Shown in pieces: positions 23,572 through 31,712 of a stretch of DNA of 64,000 bases. How positions within the stretch are numbered: the stretch's first letter is position 1; each line of letters starts with the position of its first letter. The notes beneath the pieces are model-generated. The model was not told the DNA's origin and ran no database searches. It worked only from the letters and a program-made list of their open reading frames with translations. The stretch spans positions 434,001 through 498,000 of the forward strand of contig JBJEIY010000017.1 in the NCBI GenBank assembly GCA_051877515.1, written 5' to 3'. Source of the stretch: XBB1006 sp051877515. Lineage in GTDB: Bacteria; Bacillota; Clostridia; Lachnospirales; Lachnospiraceae. A program made the translations under genes and the position numbers.

Positions 23572-25437
23572 ATGAGAAAACTAGCTTTATCAGACGAAAT
23601 CTTAATGCAGGTTGAAAAACCTGCCCGCTATATAGGAAATGAAGTCAATTCTGTAAAAAAAGATTTAAAGGATATTGATATTCGTTTCTGTATGTGTTTT
23701 CCGGATGTATATGAGATAGGTATGTCACACCTTGGCATACAGATTCTTTATGATATGTTTAATAAGCGTAAGGATGTCTACTGTGAAAGAGTATATTCTC
23801 CCTGGCCGGATCTTGCAAAGATCATGGAAGAAAGAAGGATTCCCTTGTTTGCGCTGGAATCCCAGGATCCTGTCCGCAATTTTGATTTTCTTGGAATTAC
23901 AATCCAATATGAAATGTGTTATACCAATATCCTTCAGATTCTGGATTTAAGCCAGATTCCTGTTTTTGCAAAAGATCGTACCTGGGATCATCCTCTTGTG
24001 ATCGGAGGCGGTCCCTGCACTTATAATCCGGAACCCCTTGCGGATTTTTTTGACCTTTTCTATATCGGAGAAGGAGAAGTGGTTTATGATCAACTGCTTG
24101 ACGTATATAAAGATTGCAGAAAATCCGGTTTGAGCAGGAAAGAAACTTTGATCCGCATGGCTTGTATACCCGGCATCTATGTTCCCTGTTTATATGATGT
24201 AACGTATAAAGAAGATGGCACTATTGCATCTTTCAAGCCAAACTGCGAGGGTATCCCCTGTGTTATAGAGAAAAACCTTGTATTGGACACTTCCAAAATC
24301 GGTTACCCGTCCCGTCCGATTGTTCCTTTTATCAAAGCTACCCAGGATCGGGTAGTATTGGAAATCCAACGGGGATGTATTCGTGGCTGCCGTTTCTGTC
24401 AGGCGGGGATGTTATATCGTCCTACCCGCGAACGGGATGTGGATGAACTTAAGGAAATTGCCCGGGAAATGATCTCAAGTACGGGTTATGACGAGATTTC
24501 GTTAAGTTCCTTAAGTTCCAGTGATTACAGCCATTTAAAAGAGTTGATCGAATATCTTATAGATAATTTTGAAGAAAAGGGTGTGAACATTTCCCTGCCT
24601 TCTTTAAGAATTGATGCTTTTTCTTTGGATATTATGAGCAAAGTCCAGGATATCCGCAAAAGCAGTCTGACCTTTGCACCGGAAGCCGGAACACAGCGTT
24701 TGCGCAATGTGATCAATAAAGGTCTGACAGAAGAGGATATTCTAACCGGTGCAGGCATGGCCTTTGATGGCGGCTGGCAGAAGGTGAAACTTTATTTTAT
24801 GTTGGGACTTCCTTCCGAAACAGAAGAGGATATCAAAGGAATTCCACAGCTGGCCGAAAAAATAGCTCGCCGCTATTACGAAATCCCAAAGGATCAAAGA
24901 AACGGAAAATGCGCTATCACAATTAGCACCTCCTTCTTTGTACCAAAGCCATTTACACCTTTTCAATGGGTATCTATGTGCACCGCTGAAGAGTTCCTTC
25001 GTCGTGCAGGACTGGTTAATGCAACCATGAAAGAGCAATTAAACAAAAAAAGCATGAAATACAATTGGCATCATGCCGATGTTACCATGTTGGAGGGCGT
25101 TCTTGCCCGGGGAGACAGAAGGATCTGCCGGGTTATACTTCGGGCCTATGAACTGGGTTGCACCTTTGATGCCTGGGACGAGTTCTTTGACGTGGAAAAA
25201 TGGGAGCAGGCCTTTTCAGATTGTGGTGTGGATGCCTCCTTTTATACAACCAGAAAACGGGAAAAGGATGAGATATTCCCCTGGGATTTCATTGATTGTG
25301 GTGTATCAAAAGATTTTCTTTATCGTGAATATCAGCGTTCTTTAGCTGAAGAAGTTACCGGAAACTGCCGTGCCACCTGTTCCGGCTGTGGAGTCGCAAA
25401 ATATAAAGGAGGTGTGTGCATTGAAAATAAGAATTAA
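23572..25437 (+). CDS. Radical SAM protein with B12-binding-like domain (TIGR03960 type)
   Basis: A 621-residue radical-SAM protein of the family typically paired with a DUF2344 protein. The N-terminal half resembles a cobalamin-binding domain fold (FCMCFPDVYEIGMSHLGIQILYDMFN), without a clear DxHxxG cobalamin motif. The radical-SAM cluster motif is GCIRGCRFCQAG (about residues 262-273). The C-terminus carries further cysteines (CRATCSGCGV). The partner gene begins inside its last codons. The substrate is unknown; in genomes the pair is often near RNase G and rplU, as here, and a tRNA or ribosome modification role has been suggested only by context. Confidence 0.9.
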   Translation: MRKLALSDEILMQVEKPARYIGNEVNSVKKDLKDIDIRFCMCFPDVYEIGMSHLGIQILYDMFNKRKDVYCERVYSPWPDLAKIMEERRIPLFALESQDPVRNFDFLGITIQYEMCYTNILQILDLSQIPVFAKDRTWDHPLVIGGGPCTYNPEPLADFFDLFYIGEGEVVYDQLLDVYKDCRKSGLSRKETLIRMACIPGIYVPCLYDVTYKEDGTIASFKPNCEGIPCVIEKNLVLDTSKIGYPSRPIVPFIKATQDRVVLEIQRGCIRGCRFCQAGMLYRPTRERDVDELKEIAREMISSTGYDEISLSSLSSSDYSHLKELIEYLIDNFEEKGVNISLPSLRIDAFSLDIMSKVQDIRKSSLTFAPEAGTQRLRNVINKGLTEEDILTGAGMAFDGGWQKVKLYFMLGLPSETEEDIKGIPQLAEKIARRYYEIPKDQRNGKCAITISTSFFVPKPFTPFQWVSMCTAEEFLRRAGLVNATMKEQLNKKSMKYNWHHADVTMLEGVLARGDRRICRVILRAYELGCTFDAWDEFFDVEKWEQAFSDCGVDASFYTTRKREKDEIFPWDFIDCGVSKDFLYREYQRSLAEEVTGNCRATCSGCGVAKYKGGVCIENKN

Positions 25438-26152
25438 GTTTTCCAAGCATGGATGTATGAAATTTATCGGACATCTTGATATCATGCGTTATTTTCAAAA
25501 GGCACATATTCGGGCAGGCCTGGATGTAGCCTATTCAGAAGGATATAATCCACATCAAATCATGTCCTTTGCATCTCCTTTAGGCGTTGGACTGACCAGT
25601 GATGGAGAATACATGGATATTTCTGTACATTCTACAGAGTCTTCCCAAAAAAGCATGGAAGATTTAAACCGGGTGATGGTAGAGGGTATCAGGATTTTGG
25701 AATACCGACTTTTGCCGGATGATGCGAAAAAATCCATGAGTCTTGTTGCTGCGGCGGATTACTATGTTTATCCAAAAGTGATAGATCCTTTGTTTGATGA
25801 CCAGGAACTGCCAAATAAGATTCGGGATTTTTTGGCACAGCCCAAGATCCTTGTAACCAAAAAAACAAAAAAGAGCGAGGATATTCTTGATATCAAACCG
25901 CATATTTATCTTTTTAAAACCGGGTCGTACAGCAGTTGTGAGGAAGATTGTATCGATCAACCTGCTTTCTTTTTATCGGTTGCTTCCGGAAGCGAAATGA
26001 ATATCCGTCCGGAAATGGTATTAGGAGCTTTTTATCAATATTTGGGAAGAGAATTCGAAGAAACAAACTACCAGATTCATCGTCAGGAATTGTACGCAAA
26101 AGTAAACGATGAACTGATTCCTTTAGGAAATATGGGGGAAGACATTGAATAA
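25421..26152 (+). CDS. DUF2344 (TIGR03936) radical-SAM partner protein
   Basis: A 243-residue DUF2344 protein. The family N-terminus (KIRIKFSKHGCMKFIGHLDIMRYFQKA) is clear, followed by YSEGYNPHQIMSFASPLGVGLTSDGEYMD. I chose the TTG at 25421 because AAGGAGG (25406-25412) lies 8 bases upstream and the protein then begins at the conserved LKIRIKF; an upstream in-frame codon at 25370 would add 17 unrelated residues. It overlaps the radical-SAM gene by 17 bp and the RNase G gene by 8 bp. Some Firmicutes encode this domain fused to the radical-SAM protein, so the two probably act together. Confidence 0.88.
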   Translation: MKIRIKFSKHGCMKFIGHLDIMRYFQKAHIRAGLDVAYSEGYNPHQIMSFASPLGVGLTSDGEYMDISVHSTESSQKSMEDLNRVMVEGIRILEYRLLPDDAKKSMSLVAAADYYVYPKVIDPLFDDQELPNKIRDFLAQPKILVTKKTKKSEDILDIKPHIYLFKTGSYSSCEEDCIDQPAFFLSVASGSEMNIRPEMVLGAFYQYLGREFEETNYQIHRQELYAKVNDELIPLGNMGEDIE

Positions 26153-27350
26153 ATTTGTTTTAACCAACGTGCCGGTTGAAGCACCGGATAAAAACTCTCT
26201 GGTGGGTGCACTTTTTCAAAATGAGCGCTTAGAGGCGATTTCCTGCTATGCACCGGAAAAGGATAACTTGAAAAACATTTATGTGGCAAGAGTTGATTCT
26301 ATAGCAGAAAATATCCATGCGTTTTTCGTTCGTATTTCCAAAAATGAAATTTGTTTTGTGCCCTACGAAGACTTGAAATATGCTATTTTTACCAAAAAAA
26401 TCTCCAAAAAGGAGCTTGCGGTGGGAGATGAACTGCTTGTGCAGATTAATCGTCTTCCTTTAAAAACCAAACAAGCCACCGCAACCACCCGTATTTGTCT
26501 TGCCGGCCGTTATGTTGCAATTACCTATGGACCATATCGGCTAAGTGTTTCCAAAAAGATTTCGGCAAAGAGAAATGAGGAATTGAAAGAGTTTTTGTCC
26601 CGGCACCATGAAGCATTTCATGATATGGAGCTCATTGCCAGAACAAACTGTCAGACAGCAGATACCTCAGAAATTCTTGAGGAAGCAATTTTTCTGAGTG
26701 ATAAAATGAAAGATCTTGTAAATACAGCTTCTTCCAAAACGCTGTACAGTTGTCTATATACAACACCGCCCAGATACGTTCAGGATATTATAAACAGCTA
26801 TGAAGGAGAGATTGATGAAGTCATTACGGATCTCCCCGCTTATTATGAAGAGATTCAGTCAGCATTTCAAGATAAACTTTCCCCGTCCAAAAGACCATTG
26901 CTGCGTTTCTATGAGGATTCCTATTCTTTGTGCAATCTTTTTTCACTAAAAAAAGAAATCCAGGATCTGATTTCTGAAAAAGTCTGGTTAAAGTCCGGTG
27001 CTTACCTTATCATTCAGCCTACGGAAGCGCTAACGGTGATTGATGTTAACAGCGGAAAGAATATCAAAAAGAATAAAAACGATTATTATTTAACCGTAAA
27101 TCTGGAAGCAGCGCAGGAGATTGCAAGACAATTGAAACTGCGAAATATTTCCGGGATCTGTATTATAGATTTTATTGATCTTCCGGAGGAGTCGCAGCGT
27201 AATGAGCTGATTCGTTTCATGCGGGATAAATGCCGAAATGACCGTGTCCCAACTACTGTTGTGGACATGACAAAGCTTCATCTTATGGAGATTACCCGCA
27301 AAAAAACGGATCCTACACTTTATGAGCAAATATTTCATCATTTTTCTTGA
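26145..27350 (+). CDS. Ribonuclease E/G family protein, short form
   Basis: A 401-residue member of the RNase E/G family, endoribonucleases that process rRNA and start mRNA decay. An N-terminal S1-like RNA-binding segment (KNIYVARVDSIAENIHAFFVRI) is followed by the RNase H-like and catalytic DNase I-like part with VIDVNSGKN and GICIIDFIDL, which hold the two metal-binding aspartates. The protein stops shortly after EITRKKTDPTL, before the CPxCxG zinc-link that follows this point in most homologues. The start is a TTG at 26145, overlapping the DUF2344 stop. The stop TGA is part of the rplU -35 element. Confidence 0.88.
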   Translation: MNKFVLTNVPVEAPDKNSLVGALFQNERLEAISCYAPEKDNLKNIYVARVDSIAENIHAFFVRISKNEICFVPYEDLKYAIFTKKISKKELAVGDELLVQINRLPLKTKQATATTRICLAGRYVAITYGPYRLSVSKKISAKRNEELKEFLSRHHEAFHDMELIARTNCQTADTSEILEEAIFLSDKMKDLVNTASSKTLYSCLYTTPPRYVQDIINSYEGEIDEVITDLPAYYEEIQSAFQDKLSPSKRPLLRFYEDSYSLCNLFSLKKEIQDLISEKVWLKSGAYLIIQPTEALTVIDVNSGKNIKKNKNDYYLTVNLEAAQEIARQLKLRNISGICIIDFIDLPEESQRNELIRFMRDKCRNDRVPTTVVDMTKLHLMEITRKKTDPTLYEQIFHHFS

Positions 27351-27375
27351 CGTACAATCTTTGTTATGCTAATAT
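27347..27375 (+). promoter_or_regulatory. Promoter of rplU
   Basis: TTGACG (27347-27352) and TAATAT (27370-27375) are 17 bp apart. The -35 includes the stop codon of the RNase G gene. Transcription should start near 27382, leaving a leader of about 84 bases. Confidence 0.75.
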
Positions 27376-27381
27376 ATCGTT

Positions 27382-27465
27382 GTATGCCGCACAATTAGGT
27401 TTATAAGTCTGCCCTTTTTGAGGCAGCACCGATATTGGCGAGTAATGATAAATAGGAGGTGCCAT
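27382..27465 (+). promoter_or_regulatory. Structured rplU (L21) mRNA leader
   Basis: The leader contains a CTGCC/GGCAG hairpin (27409-27413 with 27422-27426). A competing GCACC/GGTGC pairing (27426-27430 with 27458-27462) would cover the 3' end of the AGGAGG ribosome-binding site (27454-27459). Firmicutes rplU genes have a described conserved L21 leader RNA, thought to be autoregulatory; position and length fit, but I have not aligned it. Confidence 0.6.
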
Positions 27466-27774
27466 ATGTACGCAATTATTGCAACAGGTGGTAAACAGTA
27501 CAAAGTAGCTGAAGGCGATATCATTACCATTGAAAAGCTTGGACTTGAAGATGGAGCTGACGTAACATTTGACCAGGTATTAGCAGTAAACAACGGATCT
27601 TTAACCGTTGGAACACCTACTGTAAGCGGTGCAACTGTTACCGGAACTGTCTTAAAAGAAGGCAGAGGCAAGAAAGTGATCGTTTACAAGTACAAGAGAA
27701 AATCTGGATATCACAAGAAAAACGGTCATAGACAAGCGTTTACTCAGGTGAAGATTGAAAAAATCAATGCCTAG
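27466..27774 (+). CDS. rplU: 50S ribosomal protein L21
   Basis: A 102-residue L21 beginning MYAIIATGGKQYKVAEGD, the universal signature, and ending with the basic tail YKRKSGYHKKNGHRQAFTQVKIEKI. The ATG at 27466 lies 6 bases after AGGAGG; an upstream in-frame ATG at 27418 lies in the leader. It is first in the rplU-prp-rpmA cluster, the standard order in Firmicutes. Confidence 0.98.
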   Translation: MYAIIATGGKQYKVAEGDIITIEKLGLEDGADVTFDQVLAVNNGSLTVGTPTVSGATVTGTVLKEGRGKKVIVYKYKRKSGYHKKNGHRQAFTQVKIEKINA

Positions 27775-27789
27775 AGCTTGGGTTTTGAT

Positions 27790-28125
27790 ATGGTAAATGT
27801 GACAATTTACAAAAAAGAAGGTCCTAATGGTATCTATATTGAGGGCTTTCAGTTTTCCGGTCATGCAGGGTTTGCTTCCAAGGGAAAAGACATTGTATGT
27901 GCCGGGATTTCCGCATTAGTTCTGACAACGATCAATTCGATAGAAGAATTTACGGAAGAGAGATTTACATGTGAAGTACAGCAGGATTCAGGTTATGTGG
28001 AATTTCATTTGGCTGATGTGCCGGGTGAAAAAGCCAGCCTGCTTCTTAACAGCCTCGTACTTGGCGTGACAGGAATTAAAGACACATATACGAAGTATAT
28101 ATCGTTAAACTTCAAGGAGGTGTAG
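27790..28125 (+). CDS. prp: Ribosomal-processing cysteine protease Prp
   Basis: A 111-residue Prp (YsxB) protease. Prp removes the N-terminal extension of L27 in Firmicutes and is essential for ribosome assembly in S. aureus. The catalytic His and Cys are in FSGHAGFASKGKDIVCAGISAL (His about residue 24, Cys about residue 36). I take the ATG at 27790 (MVNVTIYKKEG); a TTG at 27778 in frame is an alternative that adds four residues. The gene sits between L21 and its substrate L27, and the L27 encoded here does carry the cleavable extension. Confidence 0.93.
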   Translation: MVNVTIYKKEGPNGIYIEGFQFSGHAGFASKGKDIVCAGISALVLTTINSIEEFTEERFTCEVQQDSGYVEFHLADVPGEKASLLLNSLVLGVTGIKDTYTKYISLNFKEV

Positions 28126-28129
28126 AGAA

Positions 28130-28417
28130 ATGATGTTAATGAACCTTCAGTTGTTCGCTCATAAAAAGGGAGTTGGTTCTACCAAGAACGGCCGTGATTC
28201 CGAATCTAAGAGATTAGGTGCGAAAAGAGCAGACGGACAGTTTGTGAAAGCCGGCAATATTTTATACAGACAGCGTGGAACAAAGATTCATCCGGGAATG
28301 AACGTAGGACGCGGTGGCGATGATACCTTATTCGCATTAAAAGACGGCGTTTTAAGATTTGAAAGACTCGGAAGAGACAAGAAACAGGCTTGTGTATATC
28401 CGGTAGAGAACAAATAA
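28130..28417 (+). CDS. rpmA: 50S ribosomal protein L27 with Prp-cleavable extension
   Basis: A 95-residue L27 precursor. The N-terminus MMLMNLQLFAHKKGVGSTKN contains the Firmicutes extension with the Prp site L-Q-L-F-A before H-K-K-G. Removal leaves the mature end that reaches the peptidyl transferase centre. The core (RLGAKRADGQFVKAGNILYRQRGTK) is standard. AAGGAGG at 28114-28120 is 9 bases from the first ATG at 28130; a start at the later ATG is also possible. A hairpin with T-tract follows. Confidence 0.97.
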   Translation: MMLMNLQLFAHKKGVGSTKNGRDSESKRLGAKRADGQFVKAGNILYRQRGTKIHPGMNVGRGGDDTLFALKDGVLRFERLGRDKKQACVYPVENK

Positions 28418-28428
28418 AGTTAACCAAC

Positions 28429-28465
28429 AGCCCCGACTGCAAAAGCCGGGGCTATGTTATTTTTT
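28429..28465 (+). terminator. Hairpin with T-tract between rpmA and obg
   Basis: AGCCCCG (28429-28435) pairs with CGGGGCT (28447-28453), followed by ATGTTATTTTTT. It looks like an intrinsic terminator, yet obg starts only 23 bases later with no room for a new promoter after it, so it probably acts as a partial terminator that lowers expression of the downstream genes. Confidence 0.7.
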
Positions 28466-28487
28466 GTATTTATTGAGGTAGAAAATC

Positions 28488-29780
28488 ATGTTTGCAGATC
28501 GTGCAAAAATTTATATAAAATCCGGAAAAGGCGGAGATGGCCATGTTAGTTTCCGGCGTGAAAAATATGTTCCGGACGGTGGCCCGGATGGGGGCGATGG
28601 TGGCCACGGAGGTTCCATTATCATTGAAGTGGATCCCGCCTTAAATACTTTAACCGACTATCGTCATGTTCGCAAATATGTGGCTGAAAGCGGACAAGAG
28701 GGCGGTAAACGGAATTGTCATGGAAAGAATGGCGAAGACTTAATCCTTAAAGTCCCTGCAGGAACCATTATCCGGGATGCTTCCACAGATAAGATCATAG
28801 CAGATATGTCCGGTGAAAATGTTCGCCAGATCCTTCTCCGGGGAGGACGAGGCGGAAAAGGAAATCAGCACTATGCAACGCCAACCATGCAGGCTCCGAA
28901 ATATGCACAGCCCGGGCAGCCCGCATTAGAACTTGAAGTAAAGCTGGAGTTAAAGGTGATTGCAGATGTGGGTTTGGTAGGTTTTCCCAATGTTGGAAAA
29001 TCCACATTTTTAAGCCGTGTAACCAATGCAAAACCCAAAATTGCAAATTATCATTTTACAACCTTACAACCTAATCTGGGTGTTGTTGATCTGCCGGATG
29101 CAAAAGGCTTTGTGATTGCAGATATTCCGGGTCTTATCGAAGGTGCATCCGAAGGTGTGGGACTGGGACATGATTTTTTAAGACATATTGAACGAACGAA
29201 AGTCATGATCCACATTGTAGATGCGGCCTCAGTAGAAGGACGCGACCCTGTAGAAGATATTTTTACAATCCGAAAAGAGTTGGAAGCCTATAATCCCTTA
29301 CTTTTAGAAAAACCTCAGGTGATTGCTGCCAATAAAATGGATGCGGTGTATGGAGATACCAATGAAATCCTGGATGCCTTAAAAACTGCCTTTGAACCTA
29401 TGGGAATCAGGGTTTTTCCTATTTCTGCAGTAAGCGGACAGGGCGTAAAAGAACTTTTGTATCATGTAAGTGATCTTGTAAGCAAGGTTCCGGAGGATGT
29501 GGTTACCTTTGAACCGGAGATGGATCTTAATTTTTTACTGGATTCCGGTTCGGAAGAAGGTTTTACCGTTACCTATGATCCGGAAGAAGAGGAATATGTG
29601 GTTGAGGGCCCCAAAATCGAACGAATGCTGGGTTATACCAACATTGACTCTGAAAAAGGATTTTTATTCTTCCAGAATTTCCTGAAAGATCAGGGTATCT
29701 TAAAACAGTTAGAAGAACTTGGTATACAGGAGGGTGATACCGTAAGATTATACGGATTATCCTTTGAATACTATAAATAA
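28488..29780 (+). CDS. obgE: GTPase Obg
   Basis: A 430-residue Obg-family GTPase acting in 50S ribosome assembly and stress control. The glycine-rich Obg fold (KSGKGGDGHVSFRREKYVPDGGPDGGDGG) occupies the first 158 residues. The G domain follows with GFPNVGKST (about residues 165-173), DIPGLIEGA (switch II) and NKMD. A C-terminal OCT domain (about residues 350-425) completes the Firmicutes architecture. It starts the obg-yhbY-nadD-yqeK-rsfS run. Confidence 0.98.
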   Translation: MFADRAKIYIKSGKGGDGHVSFRREKYVPDGGPDGGDGGHGGSIIIEVDPALNTLTDYRHVRKYVAESGQEGGKRNCHGKNGEDLILKVPAGTIIRDASTDKIIADMSGENVRQILLRGGRGGKGNQHYATPTMQAPKYAQPGQPALELEVKLELKVIADVGLVGFPNVGKSTFLSRVTNAKPKIANYHFTTLQPNLGVVDLPDAKGFVIADIPGLIEGASEGVGLGHDFLRHIERTKVMIHIVDAASVEGRDPVEDIFTIRKELEAYNPLLLEKPQVIAANKMDAVYGDTNEILDALKTAFEPMGIRVFPISAVSGQGVKELLYHVSDLVSKVPEDVVTFEPEMDLNFLLDSGSEEGFTVTYDPEEEEYVVEGPKIERMLGYTNIDSEKGFLFFQNFLKDQGILKQLEELGIQEGDTVRLYGLSFEYYK

Positions 29781-29792
29781 GAGGTATTGTAA

Positions 29793-30083
29793 ATGACTAG
29801 CAAACAGCGCGCATATTTAAAAAGTAAAGCAAGTATCATGGATCCCATTTTTCAAATTGGAAAATCCAGTGTTACTACAGAGAATATTCAGGCCATTAAT
29901 GAAGCATTGGAAAAACGCGAGTTAATTAAATTGCATGTTCTAAAGAATTGTATGGATGATCCTTCCGAAATCGCCAGAGCCGTTGCCGAACGTACCCGTT
30001 CTGAAGTGGTTCAGGTGATTGGAAAGAAGATTGTTTTGTTCCGTCAAAAGAAAAAGGACAGTGCGTATATCTTACCGCGCTAG
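29793..30083 (+). CDS. yhbY: YhbY/CRM family RNA-binding protein
   Basis: A 96-residue single CRM-domain protein (YqeI/YhbY) that binds pre-50S ribosomal particles. The signature is LKSKASIMDPIFQIGKSSVT at the N-terminus, then ELIKLHVLKNC and QVIGKKIVLFRQ. It is placed between obg and nadD, matching a ribosome assembly and NAD synthesis cluster common in Firmicutes. Confidence 0.93.
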   Translation: MTSKQRAYLKSKASIMDPIFQIGKSSVTTENIQAINEALEKRELIKLHVLKNCMDDPSEIARAVAERTRSEVVQVIGKKIVLFRQKKKDSAYILPR

Positions 30084-30097
30084 GAAAGGTCACAAAT

Positions 30098-30715
30098 ATG
30101 AAAATTGGTATTATGGGTGGCACTTTTAACCCAATACACAATGGTCACCTGTTGATTGCTGAAAATGCTTTTCACCAGTATCAGATGGATAAATTAATAT
30201 TCTTACCTGCCGGAATCCCACCCCATAAACAAAACGCCGGGATTCTTGACAAAGAACACCGTTGTGCCATGATTCAGGCTGCAATTGAAGATATTTCCTA
30301 TTTTCAACTAGATCGGAGAGAAGTGGATTCTTTGGAAATCAGCTATACCTATAAAACTCTTACAAAGCTTAAGGAAGAACATCCCCTGGATAAGTTTTAT
30401 TTCATTATGGGAGCTGATTCCCTGGCATATTTTGACCATTGGAAATATCCTGATATTATTTTGAAACATGCAATGGTTCTTGTAGCAGTGCGAAATTCAT
30501 ATGATCAAGCAGCCCTAAAACAGGAGATTATACGTATTACAGAAAAGCTTGGAGGTAAGATAGGATATATCACTACACCGGAATTTGATGTATCCTCCCA
30601 AAATATCCGTGAAAGGATTCTGGGAGGGCAGTCTATCCGTTTTCTTGTTCCTGACAAGGTTCAACAGTATATTATAAGTCATAACCTTTATAAAAACCTT
30701 TCTTCAAGTTTGTAA
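30098..30715 (+). CDS. nadD: Nicotinate-nucleotide adenylyltransferase
   Basis: A 205-residue NadD that converts nicotinate mononucleotide and ATP to deamido-NAD. The nucleotidyltransferase motif is GGTFNPIHNGHLLIAENA (about residues 7-24) with the GxHxGH-like HNGH. The second motif is DVSSQNIRERI (about residues 167-177), and PPHKQN is also conserved. The length is typical. It precedes yqeK as in B. subtilis. Confidence 0.96.
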   Translation: MKIGIMGGTFNPIHNGHLLIAENAFHQYQMDKLIFLPAGIPPHKQNAGILDKEHRCAMIQAAIEDISYFQLDRREVDSLEISYTYKTLTKLKEEHPLDKFYFIMGADSLAYFDHWKYPDIILKHAMVLVAVRNSYDQAALKQEIIRITEKLGGKIGYITTPEFDVSSQNIRERILGGQSIRFLVPDKVQQYIISHNLYKNLSSSL

Positions 30716-30736
30716 TTAAAATAGGAAGTTACTTTC

Positions 30737-31321
30737 ATGAAACCCATAATTTATACTATTTTAGAAGATTTAAAACCGCAAATGAAGTCGGAACGCTATG
30801 ATCATACCATAGGTGTTGTTTATACTGCCGCAAATCTGGCCTACGCTTATGGTTATTCTGATGAGAAAGCAACTCTTGCAGCTGTACTTCACGATTGTGC
30901 AAAACTGACAGCCATAAAGGACTATGTCTCCGAATGTCAGAAGTACGGGATTTCCGTTTCCGAATCCGGTAGAAAGGCTCCTCATCTGCTGCATGCCGTT
31001 CTTGGAGCATATTTTGCAACACAGAAATATAAAATCGAAGATGAAGAAATCATTCATGCAATCCTGGTGCACTCAACCGGTTGTCCTAACATGAATACAC
31101 TGGATAAGATCCTTTATCTTGCAGATTTTATGGAACCCGGTAGACAGTCTTTTACCGGAATGGACGAAATCCGTCATCTGGCTTATCAGGATCTGGATAA
31201 AGCAGTTTTGGCAAAAGCAGATGGTGTTTTATCCTATGCAGAATCAAAAGGATATTATATAGATCCCCGAACAATTGAAACAAGAGATTATTATAAACAG
31301 ACTATAGAAAGCAGGAGGTAG
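30737..31321 (+). CDS. yqeK: YqeK family HD-domain Ap4A hydrolase
   Basis: A 194-residue HD-superfamily metallophosphohydrolase. YqeK is reported to hydrolyse diadenosine tetraphosphate symmetrically. The HD-domain ligands are visible: H in RYDHTIGVVYTA, HD in AAVLHDCAKLT, H in HLLHAVLGAYFA, H in AILVHSTG and D in ILYLADFMEPGR. It lies directly between nadD and rsfS, overlapping neither, with AGGAGG before rsfS. Confidence 0.93.
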   Translation: MKPIIYTILEDLKPQMKSERYDHTIGVVYTAANLAYAYGYSDEKATLAAVLHDCAKLTAIKDYVSECQKYGISVSESGRKAPHLLHAVLGAYFATQKYKIEDEEIIHAILVHSTGCPNMNTLDKILYLADFMEPGRQSFTGMDEIRHLAYQDLDKAVLAKADGVLSYAESKGYYIDPRTIETRDYYKQTIESRR

Positions 31322-31325
31322 AAGA

Positions 31326-31679
31326 ATGGCAGATTCCAAAGAGATGATTAAACTTGCCTGCCATGGTTTAAGTGAAAAAAAAGCGGACGATATACGCGTC
31401 ATTGATATTTCAGAGGTTTCCCTGATTGCTGATTATTTTGTCCTTGCAAATGCTTCTAATCAGAATCAGATGTCGGCATTGGTCAGAAGTGTTGATGAAG
31501 AATTATCCAAAGCCGGTTATCAATTAAAATCACAGGAAGGAAACAATTATTCATCCTGGATCCTGTTAGATTATACGGATATCATCATCCATATTTTTAC
31601 CAGGGAAGACCGGCACTTTTATAACCTGGAAAAGCTTTGGCAGGATGGTAAAGAAATTGATATTCAGCAGTTTCTGTAA
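31326..31679 (+). CDS. rsfS: Ribosomal silencing factor RsfS
   Basis: A 117-residue RsfS (Iojap/YqeL) that binds L14 on the 50S subunit and blocks subunit joining when nutrients are low. The signature VIDISEVSLIADYFVLANASNQNQ and the C-terminal DYTDIIIHIFTREDRHFYNLEKLW are complete. It ends the nadD-yqeK-rsfS set; an MBL-fold gene follows after 33 bp. Confidence 0.95.
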   Translation: MADSKEMIKLACHGLSEKKADDIRVIDISEVSLIADYFVLANASNQNQMSALVRSVDEELSKAGYQLKSQEGNNYSSWILLDYTDIIIHIFTREDRHFYNLEKLWQDGKEIDIQQFL

Positions 31680-31712
31680 ATCATTTAGAAATTAGTTGAG
31701 GTAAAATAAACA

